42,444 nucleotides of DNA, from the NCBI GenBank assembly GCA_900769945.1, contig CAAGIO010000009.1, positions 1 through 42,444 on the forward strand, in the 5' to 3' direction. Positions 1 through 9,380 of this stretch are shown here, piece after piece; position 1 is the first letter of the stretch; every line of letters starts with the position of its first letter. The notes below the pieces were generated by a model. It saw only the letters and a program-made list of their open reading frames with translations. It ran no database searches and had not been told where the DNA came from. The position numbers and the translations under genes are program-made. The DNA comes from Bacteroidales bacterium (GTDB lineage: Bacteria > Bacteroidota > Bacteroidia > Bacteroidales > F082).

Positions 1-17
1 CCCATTTTTGGGGTACG

Positions 18-25
18 CAAAGATA
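18..25 (-). promoter_or_regulatory. Leftward TAnnTTTG promoter box
   Basis: On the minus strand this reads TATCTTTG, a perfect match to the Bacteroidetes -7 consensus TAnnTTTG. It points out of the window to the left, so a leftward gene probably begins just outside. No coding sequence of that gene is visible here. Confidence 0.5.
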
Positions 26-86
26 TAACTATTTGTCAATCAACGCAATAAAAAATCAGCATTTTTGAGTGACGAAGTCAGGAGCC

Positions 87-132
87 GAGTGTGTGCCGTC
101 AATTACAATGCTGACGGCACACACTCTTTTTT
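87..132 (+). terminator. Strong rho-independent terminator, rightward
   Basis: A perfect 15-bp stem (87-101 with 112-126, 10-base loop) is followed directly by six T on the plus strand. The minus strand has no T-run, so the signal is one-directional. No plus-strand gene is visible to its left inside the window; it ends something starting outside, or a very short RNA. Bases 133-298 between it and the end of galM hold no gene that I can support. Confidence 0.8.
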
Positions 133-298
133 ATTGCTGTCCGCTAACGAACAAGCGGCTATAACTTCTTGATACTCATAAGGCGGATTCACACATTATT
201 GCTGACAGACTCATCATAATAATCGATGGCAACAGCTCTTCAATAACAATAATCCCTAAGACAATTTGTTTTTCTGAAAGAAAAGTCTTTATTAAAGT

Positions 299-1429
299 TT
301 ATTTCCTCGGCAGAATCTCAAAGCCATAGATGCAGGTATGATGATAGGTCTCGCCCGGCCTAAGCACCACGCTTGGGAAGGCCTGATGATTGACGGCATC
401 AGGGAACTGCTGCGTCTCAAGAGCGAAACCGCCCCTGTAACCCAATGGCATTCCTTTTTTCCCATTAGTCTTGCCATCGAAGAAATTACCACTATAAAAC
501 TGTATTCCCGGCTGGTCAGTAGAAACAATCATCTTTCTTCCCGAGTTTGGCTCAATCACCGTTGCAGCAACACCCATCGACCTTATTGGCTTGTTAATCA
601 CATAGTTAAAATCATATCCTTTAGCATTTTCCATCTGAGAATGGTATTTCTCTATGTCGCGTCCTATAGTCTTTCCCTCCGAGAAGTCCATCGGGCTGCC
701 TTTCACCGCAACAAAGTTCCCGTTTGGAACAAGCCTGTCATTTATCACAGTGATGAATTGTGAGTTAATAGTAAGCTCATGGTCGAGAACATCAGCGTTC
801 CCCTCCCCTTTCAAGTTAAAGAACGAATGGTGCGACAGGTTACATAAAGTAGGCGCGTCGGTAGTGGCAAAATATTCCACACGGAACTCATTCTCCGGGG
901 TAAGCACATAGCTCATGCGGATATCCAAGTTACCCGGGAACCCGTCCTTTCCATCAGCAAGGACAGTGTGGAAGAAGATAGCGTTTTCCGTGACAGAGTC
1001 AACGTCCCAAACAATCCTGTCGATACCGAACTCTCCACCGTGCAAGGTGTTCCCGTTATCGTTCTTAAACGTCTCAAACATCTTTCCGTCTATTGAGAAA
1101 GAGCCTCCTCCGATACGGTTTGCGCAACGACCAACAGCTGCTCCTAAAAACCGCTCACCCTCATTATTGACATAACGATTGATATTCTCATATCCAAGAA
1201 CCACATCATCGTAACTCCCACTGTTGTCAGGCACCCATAACGACACCACCCGGCCGCCATAGTTTGTCACCTGCATCGTCAGAAATCCCGACTTCAATGT
1301 ATAGAGCGAGACTCCCTTTCCATCAATTACAGTTTCAAAATCGCTGCTATTCAACAGTGTAATATTCCTTTTCTTTGAACAGCCAACAAAAAGCATCACA
1401 ATAAGTGCAAAAATCAAATACTTTTTCAT
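299..1429 (-). CDS. galM: Aldose 1-epimerase (galactose mutarotase), lipoprotein-type
   Basis: Interconverts the alpha and beta anomers of galactose and related aldoses. The start is placed at the second Met (1429), because a lipoprotein signal peptide begins there (MKKYLIFALIVMLFVGC, lipidated Cys at residue 17) and the promoter box lies just upstream; an earlier ATG at 1459 falls inside that promoter. The mature protein has the family hallmarks NTLHGG, LSHHSFFNL and, near the C-terminus, GGFALETQQFPDAVN, which carries the catalytic Glu. The 376-residue length is normal. A lipobox implies a periplasmic or outer-membrane location, which suits mutarotation of sugars released outside the cytoplasm. 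It is monocistronic and divergent from the hybrid kinase. The family call is firm; the location is inferred. Confidence 0.93.
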   Translation of the reverse strand: MKKYLIFALIVMLFVGCSKKRNITLLNSSDFETVIDGKGVSLYTLKSGFLTMQVTNYGGRVVSLWVPDNSGSYDDVVLGYENINRYVNNEGERFLGAAVGRCANRIGGGSFSIDGKMFETFKNDNGNTLHGGEFGIDRIVWDVDSVTENAIFFHTVLADGKDGFPGNLDIRMSYVLTPENEFRVEYFATTDAPTLCNLSHHSFFNLKGEGNADVLDHELTINSQFITVINDRLVPNGNFVAVKGSPMDFSEGKTIGRDIEKYHSQMENAKGYDFNYVINKPIRSMGVAATVIEPNSGRKMIVSTDQPGIQFYSGNFFDGKTNGKKGMPLGYRGGFALETQQFPDAVNHQAFPSVVLRPGETYHHTCIYGFEILPRK

Positions 1430-1456
1430 AAAAAATTTTTCTAACAAAATAATGCG

Positions 1457-1464
1457 CAAATATA
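1457..1464 (-). promoter_or_regulatory. galM promoter, TATATTTG
   Basis: Perfect TAnnTTTG box on the minus strand, 27 bases before the chosen galM start codon. It supports the shorter GalM start. Confidence 0.65.
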
Positions 1465-1505
1465 GTTTATTTTATCAGAACTTCATTAGTATCGACGAAT
1501 TTTTA

Positions 1506-1513
1506 TATTTTTG
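1506..1513 (+). promoter_or_regulatory. Hybrid kinase promoter, TATTTTTG, almost touching the ATG
   Basis: Perfect TAnnTTTG box with only five bases between its final G and the ATG at 1519. With the usual Bacteroidetes spacing the transcript would begin at or beside the start codon, so the mRNA is probably leaderless or nearly so. Confidence 0.6.
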
Positions 1514-1518
1514 CACAA

Positions 1519-3963
1519 ATGAGAAAAAGAGTTATTAGAAAAAGACAATATGAGCGGCGCATACGGTTCGAGGCGGCGATAATATATTTTGTTGCCATCA
1601 TTCTTTGCGCTGGAGTGCTGATTTATTTCTCAAACCTAAGAAAAACCATTCAGAATCAGAGGAACAACATCGCCCGAAACGAGAAAGTCCTCTCTATCAC
1701 CAACGAGCTTATCCAGCATGTCAACGAGGCACAATCCTATGCTCAGACATACACTTTCACCGGCGACCCCGCGCAGCTCGTCCATTTCGAGCAGACGCTG
1801 TCTGTCATTTCAAATAACAACGACTCTCTGACCTATTATTCAAACAAAGACGAGTCCAACCTTAACACCGTCAACGACATTCTTTCTTTGATGCAACGTA
1901 AGGAACACATTATCAAACAGATATCGCACCATTACGACTTCTTCAACCCTTACGATGAGATTAACAAGCTTCTTTCAAACTATAAGGCTCCTGAAAAGAA
2001 AATCAAGATAATACCCATCTCAAAGCAAGACACCATCGTCAGAAAGGCAGAAAAGAAGTCGTTTTTCCAACGCCTTTTCTCCTCCGATGCTCCTAACGAC
2101 AGCGTTATTATTGTTACGACAACCACCTTCGACACAATAATAGAGGAGACGCCCGACAACAAAGAGGATTTGATGAAAGACATCCAAATATCTTCTGAAA
2201 AAGGCCGCAAGCTATATCTCGAACGACTTAATAAGATTGAAAGACAATACCATGACTTCATCAAGGCCGACCAGAAGATAAGCGAGGAGTTGTCGCAGCT
2301 GCTGTTGCTCTTCCATCGGCAGACGCTGGCGTCAGTGATGGACGAGATACTTCTCAGCGAGTCAATTATCAAAAGGAACATCAACTACTCTATTTACACC
2401 TGCGCCATCGCCTTAGCCTGCATCTTCATCTTTATCTTCTTGATTTTCAGAGATATGAAGAAGGTAAGCAAGGCAAGGAAAGAGACTGAGGACGCAAAGA
2501 GGCAGACCGAAGAAATAATGAACAGCCGTCATAAACTGCTGCTTTCTGTCTCGCACGACATCAAGGCACCTCTCGCATCAATAATAGGAAATATCGAGCT
2601 GATGCAGATTGACAACCCGAACAGCGATGACGAGCACCTCAAATCAATGAAGTATTCCTCAGAGCACATCTTGTCACTATTATCTAACTTACTCGAATTT
2701 TCAAGCCTTGAGCAAGGCCGACAATATGTTGTCCGTTCCGACTTCAACGTCTCTTTGTTATGCGATAAAATAGAGGCTATCTTCAAACCTATCGCAGAGA
2801 ACAAACGCCTCAACCTTGTTTACCACAAACACATTCCCGATGATTTCCATATCAGCTCCGACTCATTGAAAATCAAGCAGATTGTAAGCAACATCCTATC
2901 CAACGCCATAAAATACACAATAGAGGGCGACATTCATTTCGGAGTTTATTACAGAAACAACAGGCTGATTTTCAGCATTATTGACCAAGGCATCGGCATT
3001 CCAGAGAACAAGGTAGAGGAGATTTTCACTCCATTCAGCAGGATAGAGGAAAACAAAAGTGCAGCAGAAGGCAACGGGTTCGGGCTTTATGTGGTGAAAG
3101 GGCTTATCGAGCTGCTTGGAGGCAGGCTAACATTAAAATCGGAAGTTGGCAAGGGGAGCCATTTCGAGATTGAGATACCGGTAACACAAGTAGAGCCTGT
3201 GGAAGAGAAAAAGGAACAAGAGTATAACACATTTATTAACAAGAAGTTACACATTATAATTATTGATGATGACAACAGTCTGCTTGCCGTCATCAGTTCT
3301 ATGATTGACAAGTTAGGCCATGAGGCAGATGTCTGCCACACCGCGTCTGAGTTTGAGATTATCCTATCTGAAATAGAAAAATACGACTACATCATCACCG
3401 ACAGGGAGATGGGCGTGTTCAGCGGGTCTGAAGTGTTAAGAACAATTAACAAGCTCTCACCGAACAAGAAGGTTGTCATTATGACGGCAAGAGACGAATA
3501 TAGTGAGAGGGAGGCAAAATCGGAAGGATATTATGGTTATTTGAAAAAGCCGTTTCTAATAAAAGACCTTGCCAAGCTATTGGGTATTAACACCATACAA
3601 GGCAGCGACGACAGGTGCAAATATACTGACGACTTCCCTACCTTATGCAGTCTTTTCGACAATGACGAGCAAGCGATAAAAGAAGTACTTGAGGCATTTG
3701 TAGAAAGCACTATTAAGAACCTTGTGATATTAAATGAGGCCATTGACGAGGACGATTTCGGCAAGGCGCAGGCAATATGCCACAAGATGCGTCCGATGTT
3801 CATACAGTTAGAGCAAGGTTATGCCGATTATTTGTCAGAAGTTGATAGTTACAGGGGAGCAAACCGGGGTGTTATGCGAGAGTGGAAAGAGAAAGGCATC
3901 GGTTTCATTAACGAAGCCGACGCCTTAATATCTTTATTATCAGAGAGATACGGTATCAGATGA
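1519..3963 (+). CDS. Hybrid sensor histidine kinase (HK-REC-Hpt)
   Basis: Membrane sensor kinase with a full phosphorelay in one chain. TM1 is at about residues 17-37, a helical CHASE3-like extracytoplasmic region follows, and TM2 is at about 290-312. Next come a HisKA domain with LSVSHDIKAPLASI (phosphoacceptor His346), an HATPase domain (N box IVSNILSNAIKYT, G1 DQGIGIP, G2 GNGFGLYVVKG), a receiver with the acidic cluster IIDDD and phosphoacceptor Asp628 in ITDREMG, and a C-terminal Hpt-like domain with His755 in AICHKMRPM. The Hpt domain suggests that phosphate leaves to a separate regulator. None is adjacent; the NtrC-type regulator at 12164-13498 is the only response regulator in the window and is a possible but unproven partner. 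The 3' end overlaps the convergent typA gene by 8 bp. The ligand is unknown. Confidence 0.92.
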   Translation: MRKRVIRKRQYERRIRFEAAIIYFVAIILCAGVLIYFSNLRKTIQNQRNNIARNEKVLSITNELIQHVNEAQSYAQTYTFTGDPAQLVHFEQTLSVISNNNDSLTYYSNKDESNLNTVNDILSLMQRKEHIIKQISHHYDFFNPYDEINKLLSNYKAPEKKIKIIPISKQDTIVRKAEKKSFFQRLFSSDAPNDSVIIVTTTTFDTIIEETPDNKEDLMKDIQISSEKGRKLYLERLNKIERQYHDFIKADQKISEELSQLLLLFHRQTLASVMDEILLSESIIKRNINYSIYTCAIALACIFIFIFLIFRDMKKVSKARKETEDAKRQTEEIMNSRHKLLLSVSHDIKAPLASIIGNIELMQIDNPNSDDEHLKSMKYSSEHILSLLSNLLEFSSLEQGRQYVVRSDFNVSLLCDKIEAIFKPIAENKRLNLVYHKHIPDDFHISSDSLKIKQIVSNILSNAIKYTIEGDIHFGVYYRNNRLIFSIIDQGIGIPENKVEEIFTPFSRIEENKSAAEGNGFGLYVVKGLIELLGGRLTLKSEVGKGSHFEIEIPVTQVEPVEEKKEQEYNTFINKKLHIIIIDDDNSLLAVISSMIDKLGHEADVCHTASEFEIILSEIEKYDYIITDREMGVFSGSEVLRTINKLSPNKKVVIMTARDEYSEREAKSEGYYGYLKKPFLIKDLAKLLGINTIQGSDDRCKYTDDFPTLCSLFDNDEQAIKEVLEAFVESTIKNLVILNEAIDEDDFGKAQAICHKMRPMFIQLEQGYADYLSEVDSYRGANRGVMREWKEKGIGFINEADALISLLSERYGIR

Positions 3964-5776
3964 TATCTTCGCTCTTTCTACTGCTCCTCTTGCGTTCAAT
4001 TTCATCGAGGATAATCTTTCTCAAACGCAAGCTCTTTGGGGTCACTTCGAGATATTCGTCATCACGGATATACTCCATATACTCTTCGAGTGACATCTTT
4101 ACCGGAGGTATAAGCACTATCTTATCGTCAGAGCCAGAGGCGCGCACGTTGGTAAGATGTTTAGTTTTATTAACATTAAGGACGATATCGTTTGAGCGGG
4201 TATTCTCACCTATCACCTCACCCATATAGACATCTTCGTTAGGGCTGACGAAGAACTTGCCACGGTCTTGGAGTTTCCACAAGGCGTATGGCACGGCCTG
4301 ACCGGTTTCCATAGCGATAAGTGCGCCCACGTCGCGGGTTTCCATCTCACCTTTCCATGGCTCATAATCCTTAAAACGGTGCGACATAACGGCTTCGCCC
4401 TCGGTAGCAGTGAGCATTGCGCTTCTCAACCCTATAAGGCCTCGAGCAGGGATATCGAAATCGAGGTTCATCCTATCACCTTTTGGAGTCATATTTGTCA
4501 TTTCCCCTTTATGTTGTGAGGCGAGTTCAATGACGCGGCCGGCGAAATTTTCAGGCACTTGTACATTAAGGACCTCCACTGGCTCGCATTTCTTTCCGTC
4601 GATAACTTTAAGGAGTACCTTGGGCTGCCCTATTTGGAACTCATAACCCTCACGGCGCATTGTTTCCACAAGGATGCTGAGGTGAAGGATGCCGCGTCCG
4701 TAAACCATGAGCGAGTCTGGCGATTCAGTATCCTCTACTTTCAGGGCGAGGTTCTTTTCTGTCTCTTTATAAAGACGTTCGCGCAGGTGGCGTGAAGTGA
4801 CGAACTTTCCTTCTTTGCCGAAGAAAGGGGAGTTATTGATTGTGAACAGCATACTCATGGTAGGCTCGTCAACATGGATTGGAGGCAGGGCTTCCGGGTT
4901 CTCGAAGTCGGCCACTGTGTCGCCAATCTCGAAATCCTCTAGGCCCATGATAGCGATAATGTCGCCTGCCATGACAGGTTTCTTCGTCCTTTCTTTTCCA
5001 AGGCCCTCGAAGGTGTAAAGCTCTTTTATTTGGTTCTTCTGCACTGTGCCGTCACGTTTCATGAGCGACACGTTCATTCCGGCTTGCAGCACACCCCTTT
5101 TCAGGCGGCCCACCGCGATACGGCCCACGTATGAGCTATAATCCAAAGAGGTGATGAGCATTTGTGGTGTGCCTTCCTCATACTTTGCCTCCGGTATAGT
5201 TTTGATGATGACATCGAGGAGATAAGACACATCTGAGGTGACATGAGTCCAATGGTCAGACATCCAGCCCTGTTTCGAGGAGCCGAATACGGTAGGGAAA
5301 TCAAGCTGGTCGTCGGTGGCACCAAGGTTATACATAAGGTCGAACACCGCCTCCTGTGTCTCCTCAGGGGTGCAGTTAGGCTTATCAACCTTGTTGACTA
5401 CAACTATAGGTTTCAATCCAAGCTGTATTGCCTTCTCAAGAACAAAACGAGTCTGAGGCATAGGTCCCTCGAATGCGTCAACGAGAAGAAGTACGCCGTC
5501 AGCCATGTTGAGCACGCGTTCCACCTCGCCACCAAAATCACTGTGGCCAGGAGTATCTATGATATTTATCTTGACATCTTTATAACGTACAGAGACGTTT
5601 TTTGAAAGAATGGTAATACCTCGTTCTCGCTCAAGGTCGTTGTTATCCAGAATCAAATCTCCTCCATTATCCTTATCATCTCTGAATAGTTTTGACTGAT
5701 AAAGGATACGATCAACCAATGTGGTCTTTCCGTGGTCAACGTGAGCGATAATAGCTACATTACGAATACTTTGCAT
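3956..5776 (-). CDS. typA: Ribosome-associated translational GTPase TypA/BipA
   Basis: EF-G-like GTPase that binds the 70S ribosome and helps large-subunit assembly and stress growth. The N-terminus shows all the GTPase signatures: AHVDHGKTT (P loop), RGITI (switch I), DTPGHSDFGGE (switch II) and VVNKVDKP (NKxD). EF-G-like domains follow, then the TypA C-terminal region (ARGLIGLRSAMLTATEGEA, TKHLTNVRASGSDD). At 606 residues it has the usual length. Its promoter box is at 5855-5862, giving a leader of about 75 bases. Its last codons overlap the end of the convergent hybrid kinase gene. Confidence 0.97.
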   Translation of the reverse strand: MQSIRNVAIIAHVDHGKTTLVDRILYQSKLFRDDKDNGGDLILDNNDLERERGITILSKNVSVRYKDVKINIIDTPGHSDFGGEVERVLNMADGVLLLVDAFEGPMPQTRFVLEKAIQLGLKPIVVVNKVDKPNCTPEETQEAVFDLMYNLGATDDQLDFPTVFGSSKQGWMSDHWTHVTSDVSYLLDVIIKTIPEAKYEEGTPQMLITSLDYSSYVGRIAVGRLKRGVLQAGMNVSLMKRDGTVQKNQIKELYTFEGLGKERTKKPVMAGDIIAIMGLEDFEIGDTVADFENPEALPPIHVDEPTMSMLFTINNSPFFGKEGKFVTSRHLRERLYKETEKNLALKVEDTESPDSLMVYGRGILHLSILVETMRREGYEFQIGQPKVLLKVIDGKKCEPVEVLNVQVPENFAGRVIELASQHKGEMTNMTPKGDRMNLDFDIPARGLIGLRSAMLTATEGEAVMSHRFKDYEPWKGEMETRDVGALIAMETGQAVPYALWKLQDRGKFFVSPNEDVYMGEVIGENTRSNDIVLNVNKTKHLTNVRASGSDDKIVLIPPVKMSLEEYMEYIRDDEYLEVTPKSLRLRKIILDEIERKRSSRKSEDII

Positions 5777-5854
5777 TTATTTAAATTTAGTTGTTTTACA
5801 ACGAGATATCTTATCTCAAAACCCAATCCATGCAGGTTTTGAAAAAATCGGCTA

Positions 5855-5862
5855 CAAAATTA
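5855..5862 (-). promoter_or_regulatory. typA promoter, TAATTTTG
   Basis: Perfect TAnnTTTG box on the minus strand, about 80 bases before the typA start. It is divergent from the recQ promoter in the same 180-bp gap. Confidence 0.5.
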
Positions 5863-5935
5863 TAAAAAAAACAGAGACAACGTTCATTTTTCTTGTAAAA
5901 ATACGCTAATAGTGTCATGATTCAGAATAAAAGTA

Positions 5936-5943
5936 TATCTTTG
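5936..5943 (+). promoter_or_regulatory. recQ promoter, TATCTTTG
   Basis: Perfect TAnnTTTG box with 13 bases to the recQ ATG at 5957, predicting a very short leader. Confidence 0.6.
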
Positions 5944-5956
5944 CAAAAACGCACAA

Positions 5957-7876
5957 ATGAGTGAGCTAACACGAAATGTACTAAAGAGATATTGGGGTTA
6001 TTCTTCATTCAGGCCTCATCAGGAAGACATTGTAGATTCTGTTATCTCCGGCAGGGACACCCTTGCGCTGCTTCCTACGGGAGGCGGCAAGTCCATCTGT
6101 TTCCAAGTGCCGGCGATGGCCATGGACGGTGTATGTATTGTCGTCACACCTCTTATTTCGTTGATGAAGGACCAAGTGCAGCACCTTAAGGACCTCAACA
6201 TCCCAGCACGCGCCATTTACTCAGGAATGAACAACAGCCTGATAGAGCTTGCCTACAACGAGGCTGTCTTCGGCTCATTGAAGTTCCTTTACGTCTCGCC
6301 TGAGCGTCTTATCACCCGCGCCTTCATCGAGGCTGTCAAGAAGATGCGCGTCTGCCTCCTCGCCATCGACGAGTCACACTGCATCTCACAATGGGGCTAC
6401 GACTTCCGCCCTCCTTATTTAAAAATAGCCGACATCAGGAAGTACATACCGAAAACACCCCTAATAGCGTTGACAGCCACGGCGACACCTGTTGTTGTAG
6501 ATGACATCCAGTACCGGCTCGGATTCAAGAAGAGGAACGTCTTCCAAAGCAGCTTCGAGCGGAAAAACGTCACCTACAACGTCATGAAGATTCAGGACAA
6601 GAACGGGATGCTGCTGCGTCTTTTCCAAAAGATGAGTTCGGGAAGCGGCATCGTTTATGTCAGAAGCCGCAGCCGCACCAAGACCATTGCTGAATGGCTG
6701 CAAGCATCAGGCATAAGCGCAACATTTTACCATGCTGGAATCGACGCTAAGACACGCGACGAGAGACAAAGACTATGGATGGAAGGGAAGACAAAGGTTA
6801 TCGTGGCGACCAACGCTTTCGGCATGGGTATAGACAAACCCGATGTAAGGCTTGTGGTACACATGGACTTACCCGACAGCCTTGAAGCGTATTTCCAAGA
6901 GGCAGGACGCGCCGGAAGAGACCTCAAACCCTCACAGACTTTCCTCCTCGTCGCCGACTCCGACATAAGGAAACTCAAAGACAACCTCGACCAGTCGTAT
7001 CCCGACATCGATAGGATTAAATACATCTACGACTCAATAGGCAAGTTCCTGAACGTCCCTATAGGCGCAGGCGAGAACCAAAGCTTCGACTTCATCTTGA
7101 AAGACTTCGCCCAGCATTACCAGATACCGCTACTCGAAGCCTTTAACGCCATCAGACTTATGACGTCGGAAGGCTATTTCACCATGTCCGAAGCAATGTT
7201 GTCGCCTTCCGAACTGATGATTACAGCCGGAAAAGACGAGATTTTCCATTTCACCTCCAACTACAGGCAATATGAGCAGACCATAGCATTCCTTCTTCGT
7301 AACCACCCCGGCATTCTCTCCAACTTCGTGAAAATCAACGAGGAAGCAATAAGCCACAACTTAGGTGTTGAAGTAGAGACAATACAAGAGACATTAAAAA
7401 AGCTTGAGTCCCTCAACTTCTTGATTTTCAAACAAAGAAGTAGCAAGCCGCAGATTCATTTCAACACTGACAGAATGGATATCAGGCATTTCGCATTGTC
7501 AGACGAGGTTTATAGGAACAGAAAAGAAGATGCCGCGAAAAGGATTCAAGCCGTCATTGACTTTGTGAACGACGACAGCACTTGCAGGAGCATACAGCTG
7601 TTACGATATTTCGGAGAGAAGACAAGGAAAAAATGCGGCAAATGCGATGTCTGCAATAACGACAACAGGATTGGGCTTGGCGACAATGATTATAAAGAGA
7701 TAAGCAATCTGATATACAACGACTTAAATAACGGCAGCTTTCATATTTCGGAGGCACCGCAGCACGCAAAAGGTTATTTTGAGGAGAAAGTATTTGAGGT
7801 TGTACGAATAATGATTGACAACGGCGTCATCATTCAAGACGAGGAAGGATTATTACGAGGCAGGAAGAGGAGGTAA
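5957..7876 (+). CDS. recQ: ATP-dependent DNA helicase, RecQ family
   Basis: 3'-5' DNA helicase of the recombination and repair machinery. It shows an SF2 core: LLPTGGGKSICFQVP (Walker A), DESHCISQWGYDFRPPY (DExH with the RecQ aromatic-rich loop), TATATP (motif III) and the motif V/VI region with QEAGRAGRD. About 180 residues of winged-helix-like sequence separate the core from the zinc cysteines (a CRSIQLLRYFGE segment, then KKCGKCDVCNND). In E. coli RecQ the zinc site follows the core more directly. No HRDC domain is evident after the cysteines, although the total length of 639 residues is similar to canonical RecQ. This matches a RecQ subtype common in Bacteroidetes. Confidence 0.95.
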   Translation: MSELTRNVLKRYWGYSSFRPHQEDIVDSVISGRDTLALLPTGGGKSICFQVPAMAMDGVCIVVTPLISLMKDQVQHLKDLNIPARAIYSGMNNSLIELAYNEAVFGSLKFLYVSPERLITRAFIEAVKKMRVCLLAIDESHCISQWGYDFRPPYLKIADIRKYIPKTPLIALTATATPVVVDDIQYRLGFKKRNVFQSSFERKNVTYNVMKIQDKNGMLLRLFQKMSSGSGIVYVRSRSRTKTIAEWLQASGISATFYHAGIDAKTRDERQRLWMEGKTKVIVATNAFGMGIDKPDVRLVVHMDLPDSLEAYFQEAGRAGRDLKPSQTFLLVADSDIRKLKDNLDQSYPDIDRIKYIYDSIGKFLNVPIGAGENQSFDFILKDFAQHYQIPLLEAFNAIRLMTSEGYFTMSEAMLSPSELMITAGKDEIFHFTSNYRQYEQTIAFLLRNHPGILSNFVKINEEAISHNLGVEVETIQETLKKLESLNFLIFKQRSSKPQIHFNTDRMDIRHFALSDEVYRNRKEDAAKRIQAVIDFVNDDSTCRSIQLLRYFGEKTRKKCGKCDVCNNDNRIGLGDNDYKEISNLIYNDLNNGSFHISEAPQHAKGYFEEKVFEVVRIMIDNGVIIQDEEGLLRGRKRR

Positions 7877-7949
7877 GAAAAAATGCCCTAAAAGCGTTTT
7901 TCACTTCCAAGGCATCTCCAAATCGAGTTAATTAGTGCAATAATAGACT

Positions 7950-8210
7950 TTATAACAAATCCTTACCGGCTTTAAATTTCACGACCACCTTTGGTGCCAC
8001 GTTAATCTTCTCCCCTGTCTTAGGATTACGACAGACACGGGCCGGGCGTTGTTCTGGAGCAAAAGAGCCGAGACCGATTAAAGATACGCGCTCACCATTT
8101 TTTAGTGCGTTAGATGTCGCATCAATAAATGCATTAAGAGCTTTTTTTGAATCAACTTTTGTAAGACCTGTCTTCTCGGCCATTAGTTCAATTAGTTCTG
8201 CTTTATTCAT
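7950..8210 (-). CDS. HU/IHF-family DNA-binding protein
   Basis: Small nucleoid-associated protein that bends and compacts DNA as a dimer. The 86 residues cover the whole HU fold: the N-terminal helices MNKAELIELMAEKTGLTK, the beta segment GERVSLIGLGSF, the DNA-binding arm RPARVCRNPKTGEKINV with the conserved RNPxTGE, and the C-terminal KFKAGKDL. It is monocistronic with its own promoter at 8250-8257 and convergent with recQ. I cannot tell HU from an IHF-like paralogue by eye; no symbol is given. Confidence 0.95.
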   Translation of the reverse strand: MNKAELIELMAEKTGLTKVDSKKALNAFIDATSNALKNGERVSLIGLGSFAPEQRPARVCRNPKTGEKINVAPKVVVKFKAGKDLL

Positions 8211-8249
8211 ATTGCAAGTATTAAGAGGTTATTTTTATTTTGTAACACG

Positions 8250-8257
8250 CAAATATA
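8250..8257 (-). promoter_or_regulatory. HU gene promoter, TATATTTG
   Basis: Perfect TAnnTTTG box on the minus strand, about 40 bases upstream of the HU start codon. Confidence 0.6.
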
Positions 8258-8331
8258 ACAAAAATAAACAGAACTTTGTAAAAAAATTTCAAATATTTTT
8301 ATAAAAACACAATTTGTTTAGGAAAATAGTG

Positions 8332-9297
8332 TTACATTACGAACCTCCAATCTTCTGAAATCCTTGCTCCTTTTAGAAATTCTACGATTGGCATCATTTT
8401 TTTACCAGCTTGTTGAATATCAAGAATATTAACAAAACAGTCCTTAACTTTCACTGAAAGATGCGTTTTTCCGTCTGTATTAATAGACCCGACGCATAAA
8501 AAACCGCTACATTTTGCAACTATTTCAGTAGAAAAAATCTTCACATCAATTATTTCGCCGTTCGGATTCTGTAGTTTCGCGTGAGCCGCCGGATAAGGGG
8601 AAAGGCCTCTCACAAAGTCGAACACCTCCTTTGCCGACTTATTCCAATCAATATAGCAGTCTTCCTTAAATATTTTCGGAGCCGGTTTCAACACCATGTT
8701 CTGTTGTTCAATAACAAGAGACTGTTTCACAGCATTGGCGCGTCCTTCTTCTATTATTCTAATTGTGTCAACAATAAGTTTATTACCGAGAAGCATAAGA
8801 GCATCATGGAGTTCGCCGGCATTCATGTCATCTCCTATTGGTATTCTCTCCTGAAGAATTATTGCTCCGGTATCTATTTCCTTATCAAGGAAGAAGGTTG
8901 TCAGACCTGTTTCCTTCTCGCCATTGATAATAGCGTGATTTATTGGTGCGGCGCCTCTATATTGTGGCAGCAGGGAAGCGTGGAGGTTGATAGTACCTTT
9001 GGGGGGCATGCTCCACACAATTTCGGGAAGCATTCTAAAGGCTACGACGACGAAAAGGTCGGCGTCAAGTTCTTTCAGTTGGAGTACGAACGATTCGTCT
9101 TTAAGTCTCTCAGGCTGAAGTACTTTAAGTCCATGGCGCAAGGCACATTCCTTCACTTCTGACGAGCGCATCTGTTTTCCCCTGCCTGCCGGGCGGTCAG
9201 GAGTAGTGACCACGGCAAGCACCTCATGTCCGGCAGCGATAATAGCTTCGAGCTGGCTTGCCGCTATCTCTGGTGTTCCAAAATATATTATCCTCAT
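8332..9297 (-). CDS. fmt: Methionyl-tRNA formyltransferase
   Basis: Transfers a formyl group from 10-formyl-THF to initiator Met-tRNA. The N-terminal Rossmann part begins MRIIYFGTPEIAA and includes the tRNA-contacting loop TTPDRPAGRG. The catalytic block follows (INLHASLLPQYRGAAPINHAI, with the conserved N-H pair, and TTFFLDKEIDTGAI). The C-terminal beta-barrel segment DWNKSAKEVFDFVRGLSPYPAA is intact. At 321 residues it is full length. It lies downstream of the TPR gene, but a hairpin terminator (9315-9342) separates them. I see no perfect TAnnTTTG box in the gap, so its promoter is uncertain. Confidence 0.97.
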   Translation of the reverse strand: MRIIYFGTPEIAASQLEAIIAAGHEVLAVVTTPDRPAGRGKQMRSSEVKECALRHGLKVLQPERLKDESFVLQLKELDADLFVVVAFRMLPEIVWSMPPKGTINLHASLLPQYRGAAPINHAIINGEKETGLTTFFLDKEIDTGAIILQERIPIGDDMNAGELHDALMLLGNKLIVDTIRIIEEGRANAVKQSLVIEQQNMVLKPAPKIFKEDCYIDWNKSAKEVFDFVRGLSPYPAAHAKLQNPNGEIIDVKIFSTEIVAKCSGFLCVGSINTDGKTHLSVKVKDCFVNILDIQQAGKKMMPIVEFLKGARISEDWRFVM

Positions 9298-9311
9298 AAC
9301 TACAAATTATT

Positions 9312-9342
9312 AAAAATGCCTGACTCTTGTGAATCAGGCATT
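9312..9342 (-). terminator. Terminator of the TPR gene
   Basis: A perfect 9-bp stem (9315-9323 with 9334-9342, 10-base loop) is followed on the minus strand by TTTTTAA. It lies 38 bases after the stop codon of the TPR gene and just before fmt. Confidence 0.8.
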
Positions 9343-9380
9343 AAAATGTTTTCTTCTAAGCCATTATGCTTTCTGAAACC

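Noticed and set aside
133..298. tRNA or small RNA in the left gap
   Set aside because: Only a 5-bp stem (CCGCT with AGCGG) was found; no cloverleaf or promoter.
7877..7949. Terminator between recQ and the HU gene
   Set aside because: Only a weak five-base match (ATGCC with GGCAT) across a large loop and no T-run in the right place.
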